A DNA stretch of 64,000 nt from Eubacterium sp. (GCA_017965495.1 JAGCPW010000095.1:1-64000), one strand, 5' to 3'; positions 1-7,267 are shown, counted from the first letter of the stretch. The notes: generated from the sequence alone by a model not told the origin. A program made the numbers and translations.

Positions 1-548
1 AGTTTAACTTTAATAGTAATGGTGGTAGGGGGGAGAGAGAGGGGGGAAGGAAAAAGGGGGTAGATGTAGTGGTAATAGTAGTAGTAGTAATAGTAGCCGT
101 GGCAATAGCAGTGGTAGTAGTAATAATAATATATATATTAATAGTGCAACTTAACCTAACCTAATCCGGAAAAGTTGTAACGCGTACGTACCGTTCAAAA
201 CCGTGTTTTAACGGTTTCGCTAAGTAAAAACCGTGGTGGAGTTTAGGTTTATTGTGGTTTTGGGGGATTGGTTTTAGTTTGCTGTCGAAGCCTAGTAAAA
301 TCGAAGCGAAACAGAAAAGAAATTAAGGCGAAACCAACGTGTGTTTTGTTAAAATTGCATAAAAATTTCTCACCAACTTTAGATAAAATATCCAAAACAT
401 ATTTCGCCGCGATATTAGGGGTACCACTTAGGATCAAATTGTTCTCCCCTTTTAGGGGGATAGGGGGTCAAAGGGGCGGCAGAAAGCCGCACCAGCGAAA
501 CCCATCTTTTTGAAAAAAAGGGGGTTTCGCCTATTCTTTTATTTAATT
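1..548. other. Non-coding left end with simple repeats and hairpins
   Basis: No convincing gene. Bases 61-135 are a GTA/AAT-type simple repeat, followed by TTAACCTAACCTAA at about 150. Hairpins follow: 191-214 (CCGTT/AACGG plus AAAAC/GTTTT), 445-459 (CCCCT/AGGGG), 476-490 (GCGGC/GCCGC) and 495-530. The short open frames here on both strands lack ribosome binding sites. With the adjacent iterons this may be an origin or a structured RNA region (inference). Confidence 0.6.
495..530. terminator. Long hairpin, terminator-like
   Basis: GCGAAACCC (495-503) pairs with GGGTTTCGC (522-530), and CTTTTT pairs with AAAAAG inside it. A T-rich stretch follows on the + strand. It could insulate the iterons from upstream transcription or be part of the origin structure. 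Confidence 0.55.
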
Positions 549-717
549 ACCGGGGGTTCATTTATTAACATCCGGGGGGTTCATTTATTAACATCCGGGG
601 GGTTCATTTATTAACATCCGGGGGGTTCATTTATTAACATTTTTAAAAACGAGGGGTTCATTTATTAACATCCGGGGGGTTCATTTATTAACATCCGGGG
701 GGTTCATTTATTAACAT
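549..717. repeat. Seven iterons, candidate replication origin
   Basis: Seven exact copies of GGTTCATTTATTAACAT start at 555, 578, 601, 624, 655, 678 and 701. Spacing is 23 bp within a block of four and a block of three, separated by a 31-bp step containing TTTTTAAAAACGA. Most copies are preceded by CCGGGG. An AT-rich stretch and then a DNA-binding-type gene at 807 follow. This is the usual arrangement of an iteron origin beside its initiator gene. Origin function is inferred. Confidence 0.7.
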
Positions 718-738
718 TTTTAAAAGTGTTAATTTTTT

Positions 739-766
739 TTGAATTCTTAACAACATTTTCTACAAT
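739..766 (+). promoter_or_regulatory. Promoter of the Rep-like gene
   Basis: TTGAAT (739-744), 16 nt, TACAAT (761-766). It lies just downstream of the iterons, so an initiator bound there could autoregulate the gene. AAGGAG at 791 is the ribosome binding site. Confidence 0.45.
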
Positions 767-806
767 ATTAATGACCGCAGAAATCGCGGCAAGGAGTTGA
801 TAATTT

Positions 807-1565
807 ATGACAAAACGAAACATAAAAACATTTAATGATGACCTTAAACCAGACATCACTAAGAACCAATAGCTTATCTATCATTACATTCTTTCTCTAT
901 CTACTTTTGACCCAGAAAGAAAGCTTTACTATGTTCCTAAGACAAGTGTGGTAGCTACAAAAATTGGAGATAGACTAGGACTTTGCCGGCAAGTAGTGTC
1001 TAAGGGTATTAAAGATTTGGAGGCCAAGGGATATATTCAACTAGTAAATGACTTTTTAAATAGTAGCCGCAAACCGGCCTACGTAATTTATCCATACATG
1101 ACGCCATATGTGGGATTAGACGTTGACCTTATTAAGTTCTTAATTGAAGTGGCGCGATTACTTTAGGAAGACCTTAAACATATCGTTTCCGTTTATTGTT
1201 TATTGTGCCGCTATTATGAAGATATTAGAACCCTACCAGATGACGATGATGCCGCATACTTTACTTTAGTAAATTTAGCTAGAGTTTTTGAAGGGCGTAC
1301 AAGCAATAAATATAATAACCACAAATATTTAACATTAATGTCAATTTTTTCCGGCGCAAAACTTATAGACCTTTCGTGGGAGCGGCGCGAAATAAAAGGA
1401 AAAAATGGTGGTGGAATTAAAACCATTTACTTCAGAATAAGAAAAATACGCACAACTTTGCCGCAAGAAATTAAAGAGGTTCTCGAAAACGAAGAATATT
1501 GCAGTAAGTGTGATGCTTTACTTTAGAAATATATTGACACTAATACTTTTTCAGAACAAGTTTAA
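807..1565 (+). CDS. Winged-helix replication initiator-like protein, three TAG read-throughs
   Basis: 252 aa if TAG is read as an amino acid; ATG at 807 follows AAGGAG with 11 nt between. In-frame TAG occurs at 870, 1164 and 1524, and the frame ends at TAA (1563-1565). Residues about 45-80 (VVATKIGDRLGLCRQVVSKG, then IKDLEAKGYI) look like a helix-turn-helix with the start of a wing, as in initiators and MarR-like regulators. The C-terminal part has a basic segment and a CSKC pair near the end. Position directly after the iterons suggests an initiator that binds them, but a regulator is possible. It is the only TAG-containing gene in the left 24 kb. Confidence 0.65.
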
Positions 1566-1659
1566 CAGTTGGTTTAAATTTTTACAATCAGTTGGTTTAA
1601 ATTTTAACACTTTTGCCGCAAAAATTTAGCACTTTCTTTTTAGGGATTTCCGCCGCTTA

Positions 1660-1889
1660 GATGCAGCTCCTTTGTAGCTCATTTATAGCGGCTATTTTTA
1701 TGCCCGGCCGACGCAGCTCCTTCGCAGCTCCTTATAAGGGCCATATAGCGCCCGACCGGGGAGACCCCGACCCCACCTGCCCGGATGTGGCACGATTCTA
1801 TGGGGCTGGCGGGCGACGTAAATGGGTGGGTTAATGGGGCGAAAAAATGTGGGCGGGATGCAGCTCCTTTGCAGCTCCTTTAAAGGGCG
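1660..1889. repeat. Three dispersed GCAGCTCC double repeats
   Basis: Units at about 1660-1692, 1710-1742 and 1858-1889 each follow the pattern GAYGCAGCTCC-TTYG-CAGCTCC-TT plus a variable RGGGC-like end, so each contains the AGCTCC word twice. On the - strand the word reads GGAGCTGC. A related AGCTCCCAT word recurs at 18.5 and 22.6 kb. Confidence 0.6.
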
Positions 1890-1990
1890 TAAATACGTGG
1901 TGTGCCGTGTGGGGTGGGTGGATATGGCAAAATGGGCGGGATGGTGGTGAGTTGGAAGAATGTGGTTGGAATGGAAGAATATGGTAAATT

Positions 1991-1998
1991 GCCCGGGC
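1991..1998. repeat. GCCCGGGC module copy 1
   Basis: Leftmost copy, downstream of the terminator of the 2083-2589 gene. Left flank TGGTAAATT, right flank AAAATGCC. Confidence 0.85.
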
Positions 1999-2037
1999 AA
2001 AATGCCAAATTTTACCAATCAGATGGCAAAAATAAAA

Positions 2038-2055
2038 CCACTCCCGAAGGAGTGG
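2038..2055 (-). terminator. Intrinsic terminator
   Basis: On the - strand CCACTCC-TTCG-GGAGTGG followed by TTTTATTTTT: a UUCG tetraloop with a U-tract, 28 nt after the stop of the 2083-2589 gene. Confidence 0.85.
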
Positions 2056-2082
2056 CAATATTTTACTCGGTAAGGTCGATAA

Positions 2083-2589
2083 TTATTCCTCCTCAACCTC
2101 AATATTAAAGTTAGATTCCCAAAAACTGAGAACGAAACTGCCACTATCTGGCGCAAGTTTTTCCAGTGCTTTGTTAATTTCTTTTGCGGTATGATAGTCA
2201 ATTTCACTTGATAAAGCATTATCATATTTACCTTCACTATAATCATCCTCAATCATGTCATACCACGGGAGTTCAATTTCATCGCCGTTATCCATACGTG
2301 CGCAAATACCGACATTCTGTATAAACCATTCAACTTTTGTATCACGGTCAACCTCTTCAGCAAGTGTCTGTGCTAAAGCCCATAGTGAAGTAAATGACAT
2401 ATCGTTGTAGATGTAACCGACATAATGTTCAATGTCAAAATATCTGCCATAATAACGGTCTTGACACTCTAAAGTCGCTTCAACATCATCAACAATTCTG
2501 CCTGAAAAGTCATTCTTTAAAGCACTGGTTAACTCTGTAAGATTTGGATAAATTGGTGTGCGGTGGTCTTTGTAAATTACTTTATACAT
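2083..2589 (-). CDS. Hypothetical protein, 168 aa
   Basis: Not recognised. Acidic protein without membrane segments; the C-terminus ends in a run of glutamates. TAA stop and no internal TAG. ATG follows the GGAAAGGA ribosome binding site of the leader hairpin unit. It forms a complete single-gene unit: sigma-A promoter, leader hairpin, gene, terminator. Probably a small cytosolic early protein (inference from context). Confidence 0.8.
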   Translation of the reverse strand: MYKVIYKDHRTPIYPNLTELTSALKNDFSGRIVDDVEATLECQDRYYGRYFDIEHYVGYIYNDMSFTSLWALAQTLAEEVDRDTKVEWFIQNVGICARMDNGDEIELPWYDMIEDDYSEGKYDNALSSEIDYHTAKEINKALEKLAPDSGSFVLSFWESNFNIEVEEE

Positions 2590-2678
2590 AATGGTAATTC
2601 CTTTCCGGTTTTTAAGACTTGACCTGTCTTTGATTTATCTTATGTATATATTATAGCATAGAATAATGTGTTTGTCAA
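2590..2678 (-). promoter_or_regulatory. Promoter and class A leader hairpin
   Basis: -35 TTGACA (2673-2678), 17 nt, -10 TATAAT (2650-2655) preceded by TGC. Leader hairpin 2615-2629: AGAC, loop AGGTCAA, GTCT. Then AAAAACCGGAAAGGA as the ribosome binding site. Confidence 0.88.
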
Positions 2679-2730
2679 TAGTTTTGGAGAAAAAATTTCG
2701 CCGCGAAAGTATGGAAGAATATAACAAAAC

Positions 2731-2738
2731 GCCCGGGC
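2731..2738. repeat. GCCCGGGC module copy 2
   Basis: Between the terminator at 2777 and the promoter at 2650-2678. The companion motif TTTCGCCGCGAAA lies at 2696-2708. Confidence 0.88.
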
Positions 2739-2776
2739 GAAAAGGTAAAATTTACCATTTAAGGGGTAAAATAAAT

Positions 2777-2790
2777 CGCCCCGAAGGGCG
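2777..2790 (-). terminator. Intrinsic terminator
   Basis: - strand CGCCC-TTCG-GGGCG followed by ATTTATTTTA, 10 nt after the stop of the 2800-3216 gene. Confidence 0.85.
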
Positions 2791-2799
2791 AAATATTAA

Positions 2800-3216
2800 T
2801 TAGTCAAATTCTTCCATGTGGCAACCGTACTTATTGTAGTAAATCCAGTCATATAAGTTCATTTCACATGTTAATTCTTCTATTTTCTGCTGTAAATCTT
2901 CTATTTCTTTCCGGCGTACTTGGACGGCTTCTTTATAAGGTAGTATTTCTTCATGCACTTTAACTACTATTTCATTTTCTTTTACATCATCAGTGTTAAG
3001 AAAGTCATAAGCAAAGTACAAAAACATTTTAAGGATTTCAAGTTCACGTTCAGTACATTCTATAATTTCAAAGGGGTATTCATATTCAAAAGAGTCGCAA
3101 AAATTCTCCCAGTCTTCATCCAATTCAAAATTATAACTGTCAGTAAGTTCACAATGTTTAAGTGTTAAGGTGTATAAATCACTTACACCACAATCTCTGT
3201 ATACTATTACCTTCAT
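2800..3216 (-). CDS. Hypothetical acidic protein, 138 aa
   Basis: Not recognised. Start chosen at ATG 3214-3216, with GGGAGG 8 nt upstream; an earlier ATG (3231) would overlap the previous gene more and lacks a site. The C-terminal third (EEILPYKEAVQVRRKEIEDL and on) is probably a helical coiled coil. Second gene of a two-gene unit; its ribosome binding site overlaps the stop of the 3219-3575 gene, suggesting translational coupling. Confidence 0.75.
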   Translation of the reverse strand: MKVIVYRDCGVSDLYTLTLKHCELTDSYNFELDEDWENFCDSFEYEYPFEIIECTERELEILKMFLYFAYDFLNTDDVKENEIVVKVHEEILPYKEAVQVRRKEIEDLQQKIEELTCEMNLYDWIYYNKYGCHMEEFD

Positions 3217-3218
3217 GG

Positions 3219-3575
3219 TTAATCCTCCCAAGTTATTCTAATGTGAAAATTGTTAATGTTTACTGATATGTCTATCATTGGCATACTACTATTGGCATAT
3301 CGTTCTATTTCATCTTCTAACCAATTATCAACAAAATCAAAAGCCCAGTCATATATTTTGTCCGCGAGTATGTTGTTTCGGTACATGATAAGTAAATCAC
3401 TTAAACAAAAATTACCAATTGGATAATCACAATCGCTGTCATAAAGAGCTGGCTTACCTTCAGACATTTTATACCAAGTCGTTATAATATCTTCGGGTGA
3501 ACACTGGTCTAAAATGTAACCCGACATTTCCGTTAGTGAATATGTTGTAAAATTATCGCACTTATATTTATTCAT
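3219..3575 (-). CDS. Hypothetical protein, 118 aa
   Basis: Not recognised. Rich in Asp, Tyr and Trp, no membrane segment, three cysteines. First gene of the unit with 2800-3216. ATG follows the GGAAAGGA of the leader. Confidence 0.78.
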   Translation of the reverse strand: MNKYKCDNFTTYSLTEMSGYILDQCSPEDIITTWYKMSEGKPALYDSDCDYPIGNFCLSDLLIMYRNNILADKIYDWAFDFVDNWLEDEIERYANSSMPMIDISVNINNFHIRITWED

Positions 3576-3658
3576 ATGGTTTTATCCTTTCCGGTTTTTA
3601 GGAGTTGTCCTCTCCTTTACTGTAATTATATTATAACATATATTATAGTGTTTGTCAA
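3576..3658 (-). promoter_or_regulatory. Promoter and class A leader hairpin
   Basis: TTGACA (3653-3658), 17 nt, TATAAT (3630-3635). Hairpin 3600-3616: AGGAG, loop AGGACAA, CTCCT. Here the stem has changed on both sides relative to the neighbours, a compensatory change. Confidence 0.88.
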
Positions 3659-3700
3659 GTGTTTTTCTAAAAAAATTTCGCCGCCAAAATATGGAAGATT

Positions 3701-3708
3701 GCCCGGGC
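3701..3708. repeat. GCCCGGGC module copy 3
   Basis: Right flank GAAACGCC. A variant companion TTTCGCCGCCAAA sits at about 3676. Confidence 0.88.
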
Positions 3709-3746
3709 GAAACGCCAAAAATTTCCAGTGGTGTGGTAAGAAAAAG

Positions 3747-3764
3747 GGAGTGCCGAAGCACTCC
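3747..3764 (-). terminator. Intrinsic terminator
   Basis: - strand GGAGTGC-TTCG-GCACTCC then CTTTTTCTT; ends the three-gene unit 4763 to 3771. Confidence 0.87.
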
Positions 3765-3770
3765 AAAATG

Positions 3771-4025
3771 TTAACCCAAATCACTAATCACTATGAATTC
3801 TTTAGGAAGTATACCTTCGTCCCGCATTTCGCGTATATCAAAAGGTATTTCTGCATTTTCGTCTTTAAACATCTCTTTTGTATACTCTCTGTATGGATTA
3901 CCATACATACTCTCCATTAATATTCTTGTTTTGTATGCGTCATCAAAATCATCACCATAAATATGTTCTAAAAATGCTAAGATGTCACTAAGATAAACTG
4001 CCTTATTAATCTTTGGTACTAACAT
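3771..4025 (-). CDS. Hypothetical protein, 84 aa
   Basis: Not recognised. Soluble, charged. ATG with AGGAGGT 9 nt upstream. Last gene of a three-gene unit with two membrane proteins, so it may act at the membrane with them (weak inference). Confidence 0.72.
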   Translation of the reverse strand: MLVPKINKAVYLSDILAFLEHIYGDDFDDAYKTRILMESMYGNPYREYTKEMFKDENAEIPFDIREMRDEGILPKEFIVISDLG

Positions 4026-4043
4026 GTTGAATAACCTCCTAAA

Positions 4044-4544
4044 TCATTCCACTGTTTTAACTGGTGTTATCTCTCCAGTATCTTCATTGGTAAGTTTAAA
4101 ATAATTTTCCTTTAGATAAGGTGTTAAGTCATGTCCGTTCCACTTCTTAGGGAAAACGTTTTTAACATATTCCACATAACCCCGTGAACCTCTTTTAAGT
4201 GTGTCGTCTACTTCAAGTCGATTGTCAGACCATTTACTCTGCTCAAAATAAATAAGGTCACATTTTCTTACAAAAATTTGTTCGACCTCTTCATCGTCTT
4301 TTATTAGACGGCAAAAACAATACTTACGGTTAAAATTGTAAAGATATATTCCTTCCTCTAAGAAGTTATAGTAAAGGAACATAAGCCAAGCCGGAACGCC
4401 GCCAAAAATTACCACACACGCTTCGGCAAAATCTGACATTGGAACTATTTTTTCTGCTTTAATAAGTAGTATAAGTACGGTCTGTAAAATTGTGACAATT
4501 GTAACTACTCCAATTAAAAGTTCCTTTGAAATTGTAATAGTCAC
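4044..4544 (-). CDS. Membrane protein, 166 aa
   Basis: Starts at GTG (4542-4544) with AAGGAGG 9 nt upstream, inside the end of the preceding gene. Two predicted membrane segments: residues about 8-28 (LLIGVVTIVTILQTVLILLI) and about 41-61 (ACVVIFGGVPAWLMFLYYNF). The rest is a soluble charged domain. Stop TGA. Function unknown. Confidence 0.75.
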   Translation of the reverse strand: MTITISKELLIGVVTIVTILQTVLILLIKAEKIVPMSDFAEACVVIFGGVPAWLMFLYYNFLEEGIYLYNFNRKYCFCRLIKDDEEVEQIFVRKCDLIYFEQSKWSDNRLEVDDTLKRGSRGYVEYVKNVFPKKWNGHDLTPYLKENYFKLTNEDTGEITPVKTVE

Positions 4545-4547
4545 CGC

Positions 4548-4763
4548 TTAGTCCTCCTTCTTTACTCTTACAGTCTTAGTTGTGCAAATTTCAATTATAC
4601 AAATGACAACCGCCACGAGTGCCGCCTGTTTCCAAGTCCAAGCGGTAAGTACACCCAACTTAACCAATGCCCATAAACCTAAAGCGGAGAGTAATACTGT
4701 TGCGCCATAAGAAATGGCAATGACGATGATAACAATTGCTGTAACTGCGAGAATCTTTTTCAT
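4548..4763 (-). CDS. Small two-helix membrane protein, 71 aa
   Basis: Two hydrophobic helices (about 4-36 and 44-62) with a short loop and a basic tail (RVKKED). The size and topology resemble a holin-like or inner-membrane early protein, but it is far from any lysis gene, so holin is not claimed. First gene of a unit with 4044-4544 and 3771-4025. Confidence 0.7.
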   Translation of the reverse strand: MKKILAVTAIVIIVIAISYGATVLLSALGLWALVKLGVLTAWTWKQAALVAVVICIIEICTTKTVRVKKED

Positions 4764-4858
4764 GGTTTGAAATCCTTTCCGGTTTTAACGACTTTTAACC
4801 TGTCGTGTTTTGTTTTATCTTATGTATATATTATAGCATAGAATAGTGCGCTTGTCAA
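4764..4858 (-). promoter_or_regulatory. Promoter and class A leader hairpin
   Basis: TTGACA (4853-4858), 17 nt, TATAAT (4830-4835). Hairpin 4788-4806: ACGAC, loop AGGTTAAAA, GTCGT. Confidence 0.88.
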
Positions 4859-4904
4859 GTGTTTTTTGAAAAAAAATTTTTTCGCCGCCATATTCTACCA
4901 AATC

Positions 4905-4912
4905 GCCCGGGC
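4905..4912. repeat. GCCCGGGC module copy 4
   Basis: Right flank GTTTTGGAAAAATTTTCCAG, itself a TGGAAA/TTTCCA dyad. Confidence 0.88.
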
Positions 4913-4950
4913 GTTTTGGAAAAATTTTCCAGTTTTGGGGCATAAAAGAA

Positions 4951-4970
4951 ACCGCCCATTTCTGAGCGGT
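4951..4970 (-). terminator. Intrinsic terminator
   Basis: - strand ACCGC...GCGGT hairpin (loop around AGAAAT), then TTTCTTTTATG. The same hairpin sequence is reused near 10.4, 11.4, 12.1 and 13.8 kb. Confidence 0.82.
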
Positions 4971-4976
4971 AAAATC

Positions 4977-5420
4977 TTACATTCTTAAAATCGCATTGAG
5001 AATGTTAAATATTTCCGTTTCCGGATAAGCACCCCTGCCCCATTCTTTCCTTATTTCCTCATTATCGTCAAAAAGGAAACCTTTACCAAGTTCGTGCTTC
5101 GGTGTACCATACGGCACAATACAAATTTCGTCCCATTCCACAGATGGCATATGTTTCCTAAGCCACTGTAATTTGACATCTCTTGTGCGCTTGTCAAATT
5201 CTGGTGTGCTTTCCTTAGAACACCATGAAACAATTTTCAGAGTGAAGTCTAAGTCCTTTTGAAGTTTGTTAAGAAGTTTGGCAAGTCTTGACAGATTTAA
5301 TCTTGCCTTGGCATCCTTGTATGGTCTTGTGGAATAATTGCGTAAATCTTCCAGCCAGCCTTCGACCTCATAAAAGTTGTTTAAAGTGCCGTCCATATCA
5401 AATACAATTTCTTTTTCCAT
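4977..5420 (-). CDS. HAD-family 5'-nucleotidase-like phosphatase
   Basis: 147 aa. HAD motif I FDMDGT with nucleophile D8 and acid/base D10; motif II serine in KIVSWCS (S65); a candidate motif III lysine in TPKHELG (K108); motif IV FLFDDNEE (D118, D119). Length and motifs fit the compact 5'(3')-deoxyribonucleotidase-like proteins found in many phages, which hydrolyse (deoxy)nucleoside monophosphates in the cytosol. ATG with AAAGGA upstream, 13 nt after a 20-aa peptide gene with which it shares a promoter. Substrate is not determined by sequence alone. Confidence 0.82.
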   Translation of the reverse strand: MEKEIVFDMDGTLNNFYEVEGWLEDLRNYSTRPYKDAKARLNLSRLAKLLNKLQKDLDFTLKIVSWCSKESTPEFDKRTRDVKLQWLRKHMPSVEWDEICIVPYGTPKHELGKGFLFDDNEEIRKEWGRGAYPETEIFNILNAILRM

Positions 5421-5433
5421 AATTTAGTCCTTT

Positions 5434-5496
5434 CTAATCAATAAACATTAAAATAACTGCAAAGAGAGTTAACCCAATTAATACCAATGCGGTCAT
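5434..5496 (-). CDS. Tiny single-helix membrane peptide, 20 aa
   Basis: ATG at 5494-5496 with AGAGGTG 6 nt upstream; product MTALVLIGLTLFAVILMFID, one membrane helix. It ends at TAG (5434-5436). If TAG is read as Gln, it would extend 12 codons to TGA and overlap the start of the nucleotidase gene. First gene of that unit. Similar in kind to the 29-aa peptide at 19045-19134. Confidence 0.5.
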   Translation of the reverse strand: MTALVLIGLTLFAVILMFID

Positions 5497-5521
5497 TTAA
5501 GCACCTCTTTTCTATGTTTCT

Positions 5522-5550
5522 ATTATAACATATTTATGGGCGGTTGTCAA
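5522..5550 (-). promoter_or_regulatory. Promoter
   Basis: TTGACA (5545-5550), 17 nt, TATAAT (5522-5527), serving 5496 and 5420. This unit lacks the class A leader hairpin. Confidence 0.85.
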
Positions 5551-5611
5551 GTGTTTTTTAAAAAATTTTTCGCCGCGAAAATATGGAAGATATGGAAATT
5601 ACTGGAAAAGT

Positions 5612-5619
5612 GCCCGGGC
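5612..5619. repeat. GCCCGGGC module copy 5
   Basis: Preceded by two TGGAAA half-sites. TTTCGCCGCGAAA companion at 5568-5580. Confidence 0.88.
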
Positions 5620-5656
5620 ATTTTGCCAAAATTTTCCAGTTCTGCCACAAAAATGG

Positions 5657-5688
5657 GGGCGGTAACCCTTTTCCAAGAGTTACCGCCC
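5657..5688 (-). terminator. Intrinsic terminator
   Basis: Perfect 10-bp stem GGGCGGTAAC/GTTACCGCCC with a 12-nt loop, just after the exonuclease stop. Confidence 0.8.
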
Positions 5689-5694
5689 TTACCA

Positions 5695-6420
5695 TTAAAA
5701 TGGAAGCCACCTTTGATAACCAGTTTCTTCCACAAATTTCTGAAACGTTTTCCAAGCACAAATACATGACCACACTTGCTTTTTGTTAGATTTTAACGCC
5801 CAAAGTAAAATTTCATACTCGATTAACACGTCGGCAAGTCCAGTATGTTCTTCCTCAAAATTGTCAAATTTGTCACCTTTTAGATAACGATAAACTATTT
5901 CTGCACTATAACGATAATTTCCTTTTTCTGTCAGATAACCATGTCTGTCACAATATTCCAAATACTTTGGATTAAGTAAACGTGCATGAACTACACAAGC
6001 CATAATGTCACGAATTTCCAAATCTAACATTTCATACCTTGCGCCTAAAAGTCGTGTTAATGCAGAGTTATCGAAGGCGACATTATAAGCATACAGTTTT
6101 TTAATGTTGTACTTCTGAATATCACTTGTAAATAATATCCAAAAAGCTTCAATACTTATGCACTTGTATTTTCTGTTTTTTGCCGTGTTTTCATAATCAC
6201 ACAAAATATCTTTTGTGTTTTTAAGGTGCATTTCTTTACATAAGCCAGTTTCAAGGGAGTTTAACAGATTTTGCCATACTGCATAAGGAAGTGCGATTGA
6301 CCTCTTTTGGTAAATATTGCCGGCATTGTCTGCCACAATATAACCGATATTATATGGCAGACAAGTGGAATTTCCTTCCACATCTAACACTATAAACTTT
6401 TCCTTTTTTCTTCCTCTCAT
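5695..6420 (-). CDS. DEDDh 3'-5' exonuclease-like protein
   Basis: 241 aa. Exo I motif FIVLDVEGN (D13, E15); Exo II AYNVAFDNSALTRLLG (D117); Exo III EHTGLADV (H192, D197). This is the DnaQ/RNase T fold signature of DEDDh nucleases, which use two metal ions to remove 3' nucleotides from DNA or RNA. No polymerase domain is present. Phage relatives often act in repair, RNA turnover or host DNA degradation; which one applies cannot be read here. ATG follows the class A GGAAAGGA site; single-gene unit. Confidence 0.82.
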   Translation of the reverse strand: MRGRKKEKFIVLDVEGNSTCLPYNIGYIVADNAGNIYQKRSIALPYAVWQNLLNSLETGLCKEMHLKNTKDILCDYENTAKNRKYKCISIEAFWILFTSDIQKYNIKKLYAYNVAFDNSALTRLLGARYEMLDLEIRDIMACVVHARLLNPKYLEYCDRHGYLTEKGNYRYSAEIVYRYLKGDKFDNFEEEHTGLADVLIEYEILLWALKSNKKQVWSCICAWKTFQKFVEETGYQRWLPF

Positions 6421-6508
6421 TTTTTGGTAAATCCTTTCCGGTTTTAACGACTTTTAACCTGTCGATTTATTATGTATATATTATATCATATTTGCGGTGA
6501 ATTGTCAA
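6421..6508 (-). promoter_or_regulatory. Promoter and class A leader hairpin
   Basis: TTGACA (6503-6508), 17 nt, TATAAT (6480-6485). Hairpin 6448-6464: CGAC, loop AGGTTAAAA, GTCG. Confidence 0.88.
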
Positions 6509-6568
6509 GCGTTTTTTGAAAATAATTTCGCGGCGAAATATGGTACAATTGGAAAATGCTGGAAAGTC

Positions 6569-6576
6569 GCCCGGGC
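6569..6576. repeat. GCCCGGGC module copy 6
   Basis: Two TGGAAA half-sites on the left, TTTTGG..TTTTCCAG on the right; TTTCGCGGCGAAA at 6526-6538. Confidence 0.88.
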
Positions 6577-6614
6577 ATTTTGGCAAAATTTTCCAGTTTT
6601 GGATAAAAATAAAA

Positions 6615-6640
6615 GAGGGCTGAACCGAAGTTCAACCCTC
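6615..6640 (-). terminator. Intrinsic terminator
   Basis: 11-bp stem GAGGGyTGAAC/GTTCArCCCTC with TTCG loop on the - strand, followed by TTTTATTTTT. Confidence 0.87.
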
Positions 6641-6649
6641 GCTGGTAAA

Positions 6650-7078
6650 TTATGCCTTAGCTTCCTTTTTTGCCTTGGCTTCCGCTTTTTCCTTTTCTAC
6701 CTTTTCCTTATTCTTTTTGGCTTTTTCTTCCTTTTCCGCCTTTTCCTTTTCGTCTTCCTCTACCTTTTTCTGCCATGTGTCGCCTTCAAATTCCCTGTCA
6801 TATTCTGGGAAAAACTTCTTAGCTGTCTGACGTTCCTTATAATCCTTTACTGTCGGACTAAATGTTACGCAAGCCTCCACGGTAAATCCTTCCTCAGTTT
6901 CAATTAAGAGGACGGCTGTCGCTACCTCAGACTTGCCAACGATGGTAACATTTTCCTCACCGTACTTAGCCTTCATAGCTTCAACTACACTGTCAAATGC
7001 TTCCACTCTGATAGCTTCCTTGATTTCAGAAAGTTTACCTTTAAAATCCTTTTCCTTGATAGTTCTAAGTTCTGCCAT
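6650..7078 (-). CDS. Protein with highly charged Lys/Glu tail, 142 aa
   Basis: Residues 1-95 form a folded-looking domain; residues about 105-142 are almost only K, E and A, a probable long helix. Such tails occur in nucleic-acid-associated or host-interacting small phage proteins, but no family is recognised. Single-gene unit. Confidence 0.75.
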   Translation of the reverse strand: MAELRTIKEKDFKGKLSEIKEAIRVEAFDSVVEAMKAKYGEENVTIVGKSEVATAVLLIETEEGFTVEACVTFSPTVKDYKERQTAKKFFPEYDREFEGDTWQKKVEEDEKEKAEKEEKAKKNKEKVEKEKAEAKAKKEAKA

Positions 7079-7198
7079 TTTAATTACTTCCTTCCGGTTT
7101 TATAGACTTTACCTGTCTAAAATAATGGTATGGTTTTTAGGTGTTTTCTTTCCTTCACCTTATGTATATATTATAGCACACCTTTTCGTTTTTGTCAA
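7079..7198 (-). promoter_or_regulatory. Promoter, 5'-end hairpin and class A hairpin
   Basis: TTGACA (7193-7198), 17 nt, TATAAT (7170-7175). First hairpin near the transcript start: AGGTG/CACCT (7156-7160 with 7139-7143). Class A hairpin 7103-7119: TAGAC, loop AGGTAAA, GTCTA. Confidence 0.86.
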
Positions 7199-7259
7199 TG
7201 GTTTTAGAAAAAAATTTTTCGCGGCGAAATATGGTAAAATTGGAAAAATCTGGAAAAAC

Positions 7260-7267
7260 GCCCGGGC
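7260..7267. repeat. GCCCGGGC module copy 7
   Basis: TTTCGCGGCGAAA at 7217-7229; half-sites TGGTAA, TGGAAA, TGGAAA on the left, TTGCCA twice on the right. Confidence 0.88.

Larger units (their letters stand above)
1566..2037. other. Non-coding, GC-rich repeat region
   Basis: No supported gene. A 17-base word CAGTTGGTTTAAATTTT occurs twice at about 1566-1605. Three copies of a GCAGCTCC-type repeat follow (1660, 1710, 1858). Bases 1740-1960 are unusually G-rich on the + strand compared with the rest of the window. The long open frames here are low-complexity and have no ribosome binding site. Confidence 0.6.

Noticed and set aside
59..154. Ser/Asn-rich frame in the GTA/AAT repeat
   Set aside because: No start codon and several stops just upstream; simple repeat rather than the end of a gene.
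268..513. 81-aa open frame on the + strand and 62-aa frame on the - strand near the left end
   Set aside because: No ribosome binding site, low-complexity products, and the region is full of hairpins; coding is unlikely.
549..717. CRISPR array
   Set aside because: Repeats of 17 bp have spacers of only 6 nearly identical bases, so they are iterons, not repeat-spacer units.
1698..2058. Overlapping His/Pro-rich frames on the - strand
   Set aside because: They result from G-rich DNA and AGCTCC repeats, have no ribosome binding site and cross the terminator of the 2083 gene.
4548..4763. Holin
   Set aside because: Two-helix shape fits, but no endolysin is nearby and the gene lies in the early region with an early promoter.
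5558..5773. 70-aa frames on both strands over the 5.5-5.8 kb spacer
   Set aside because: Shadows of the module and the end of the exonuclease gene; no start signals.
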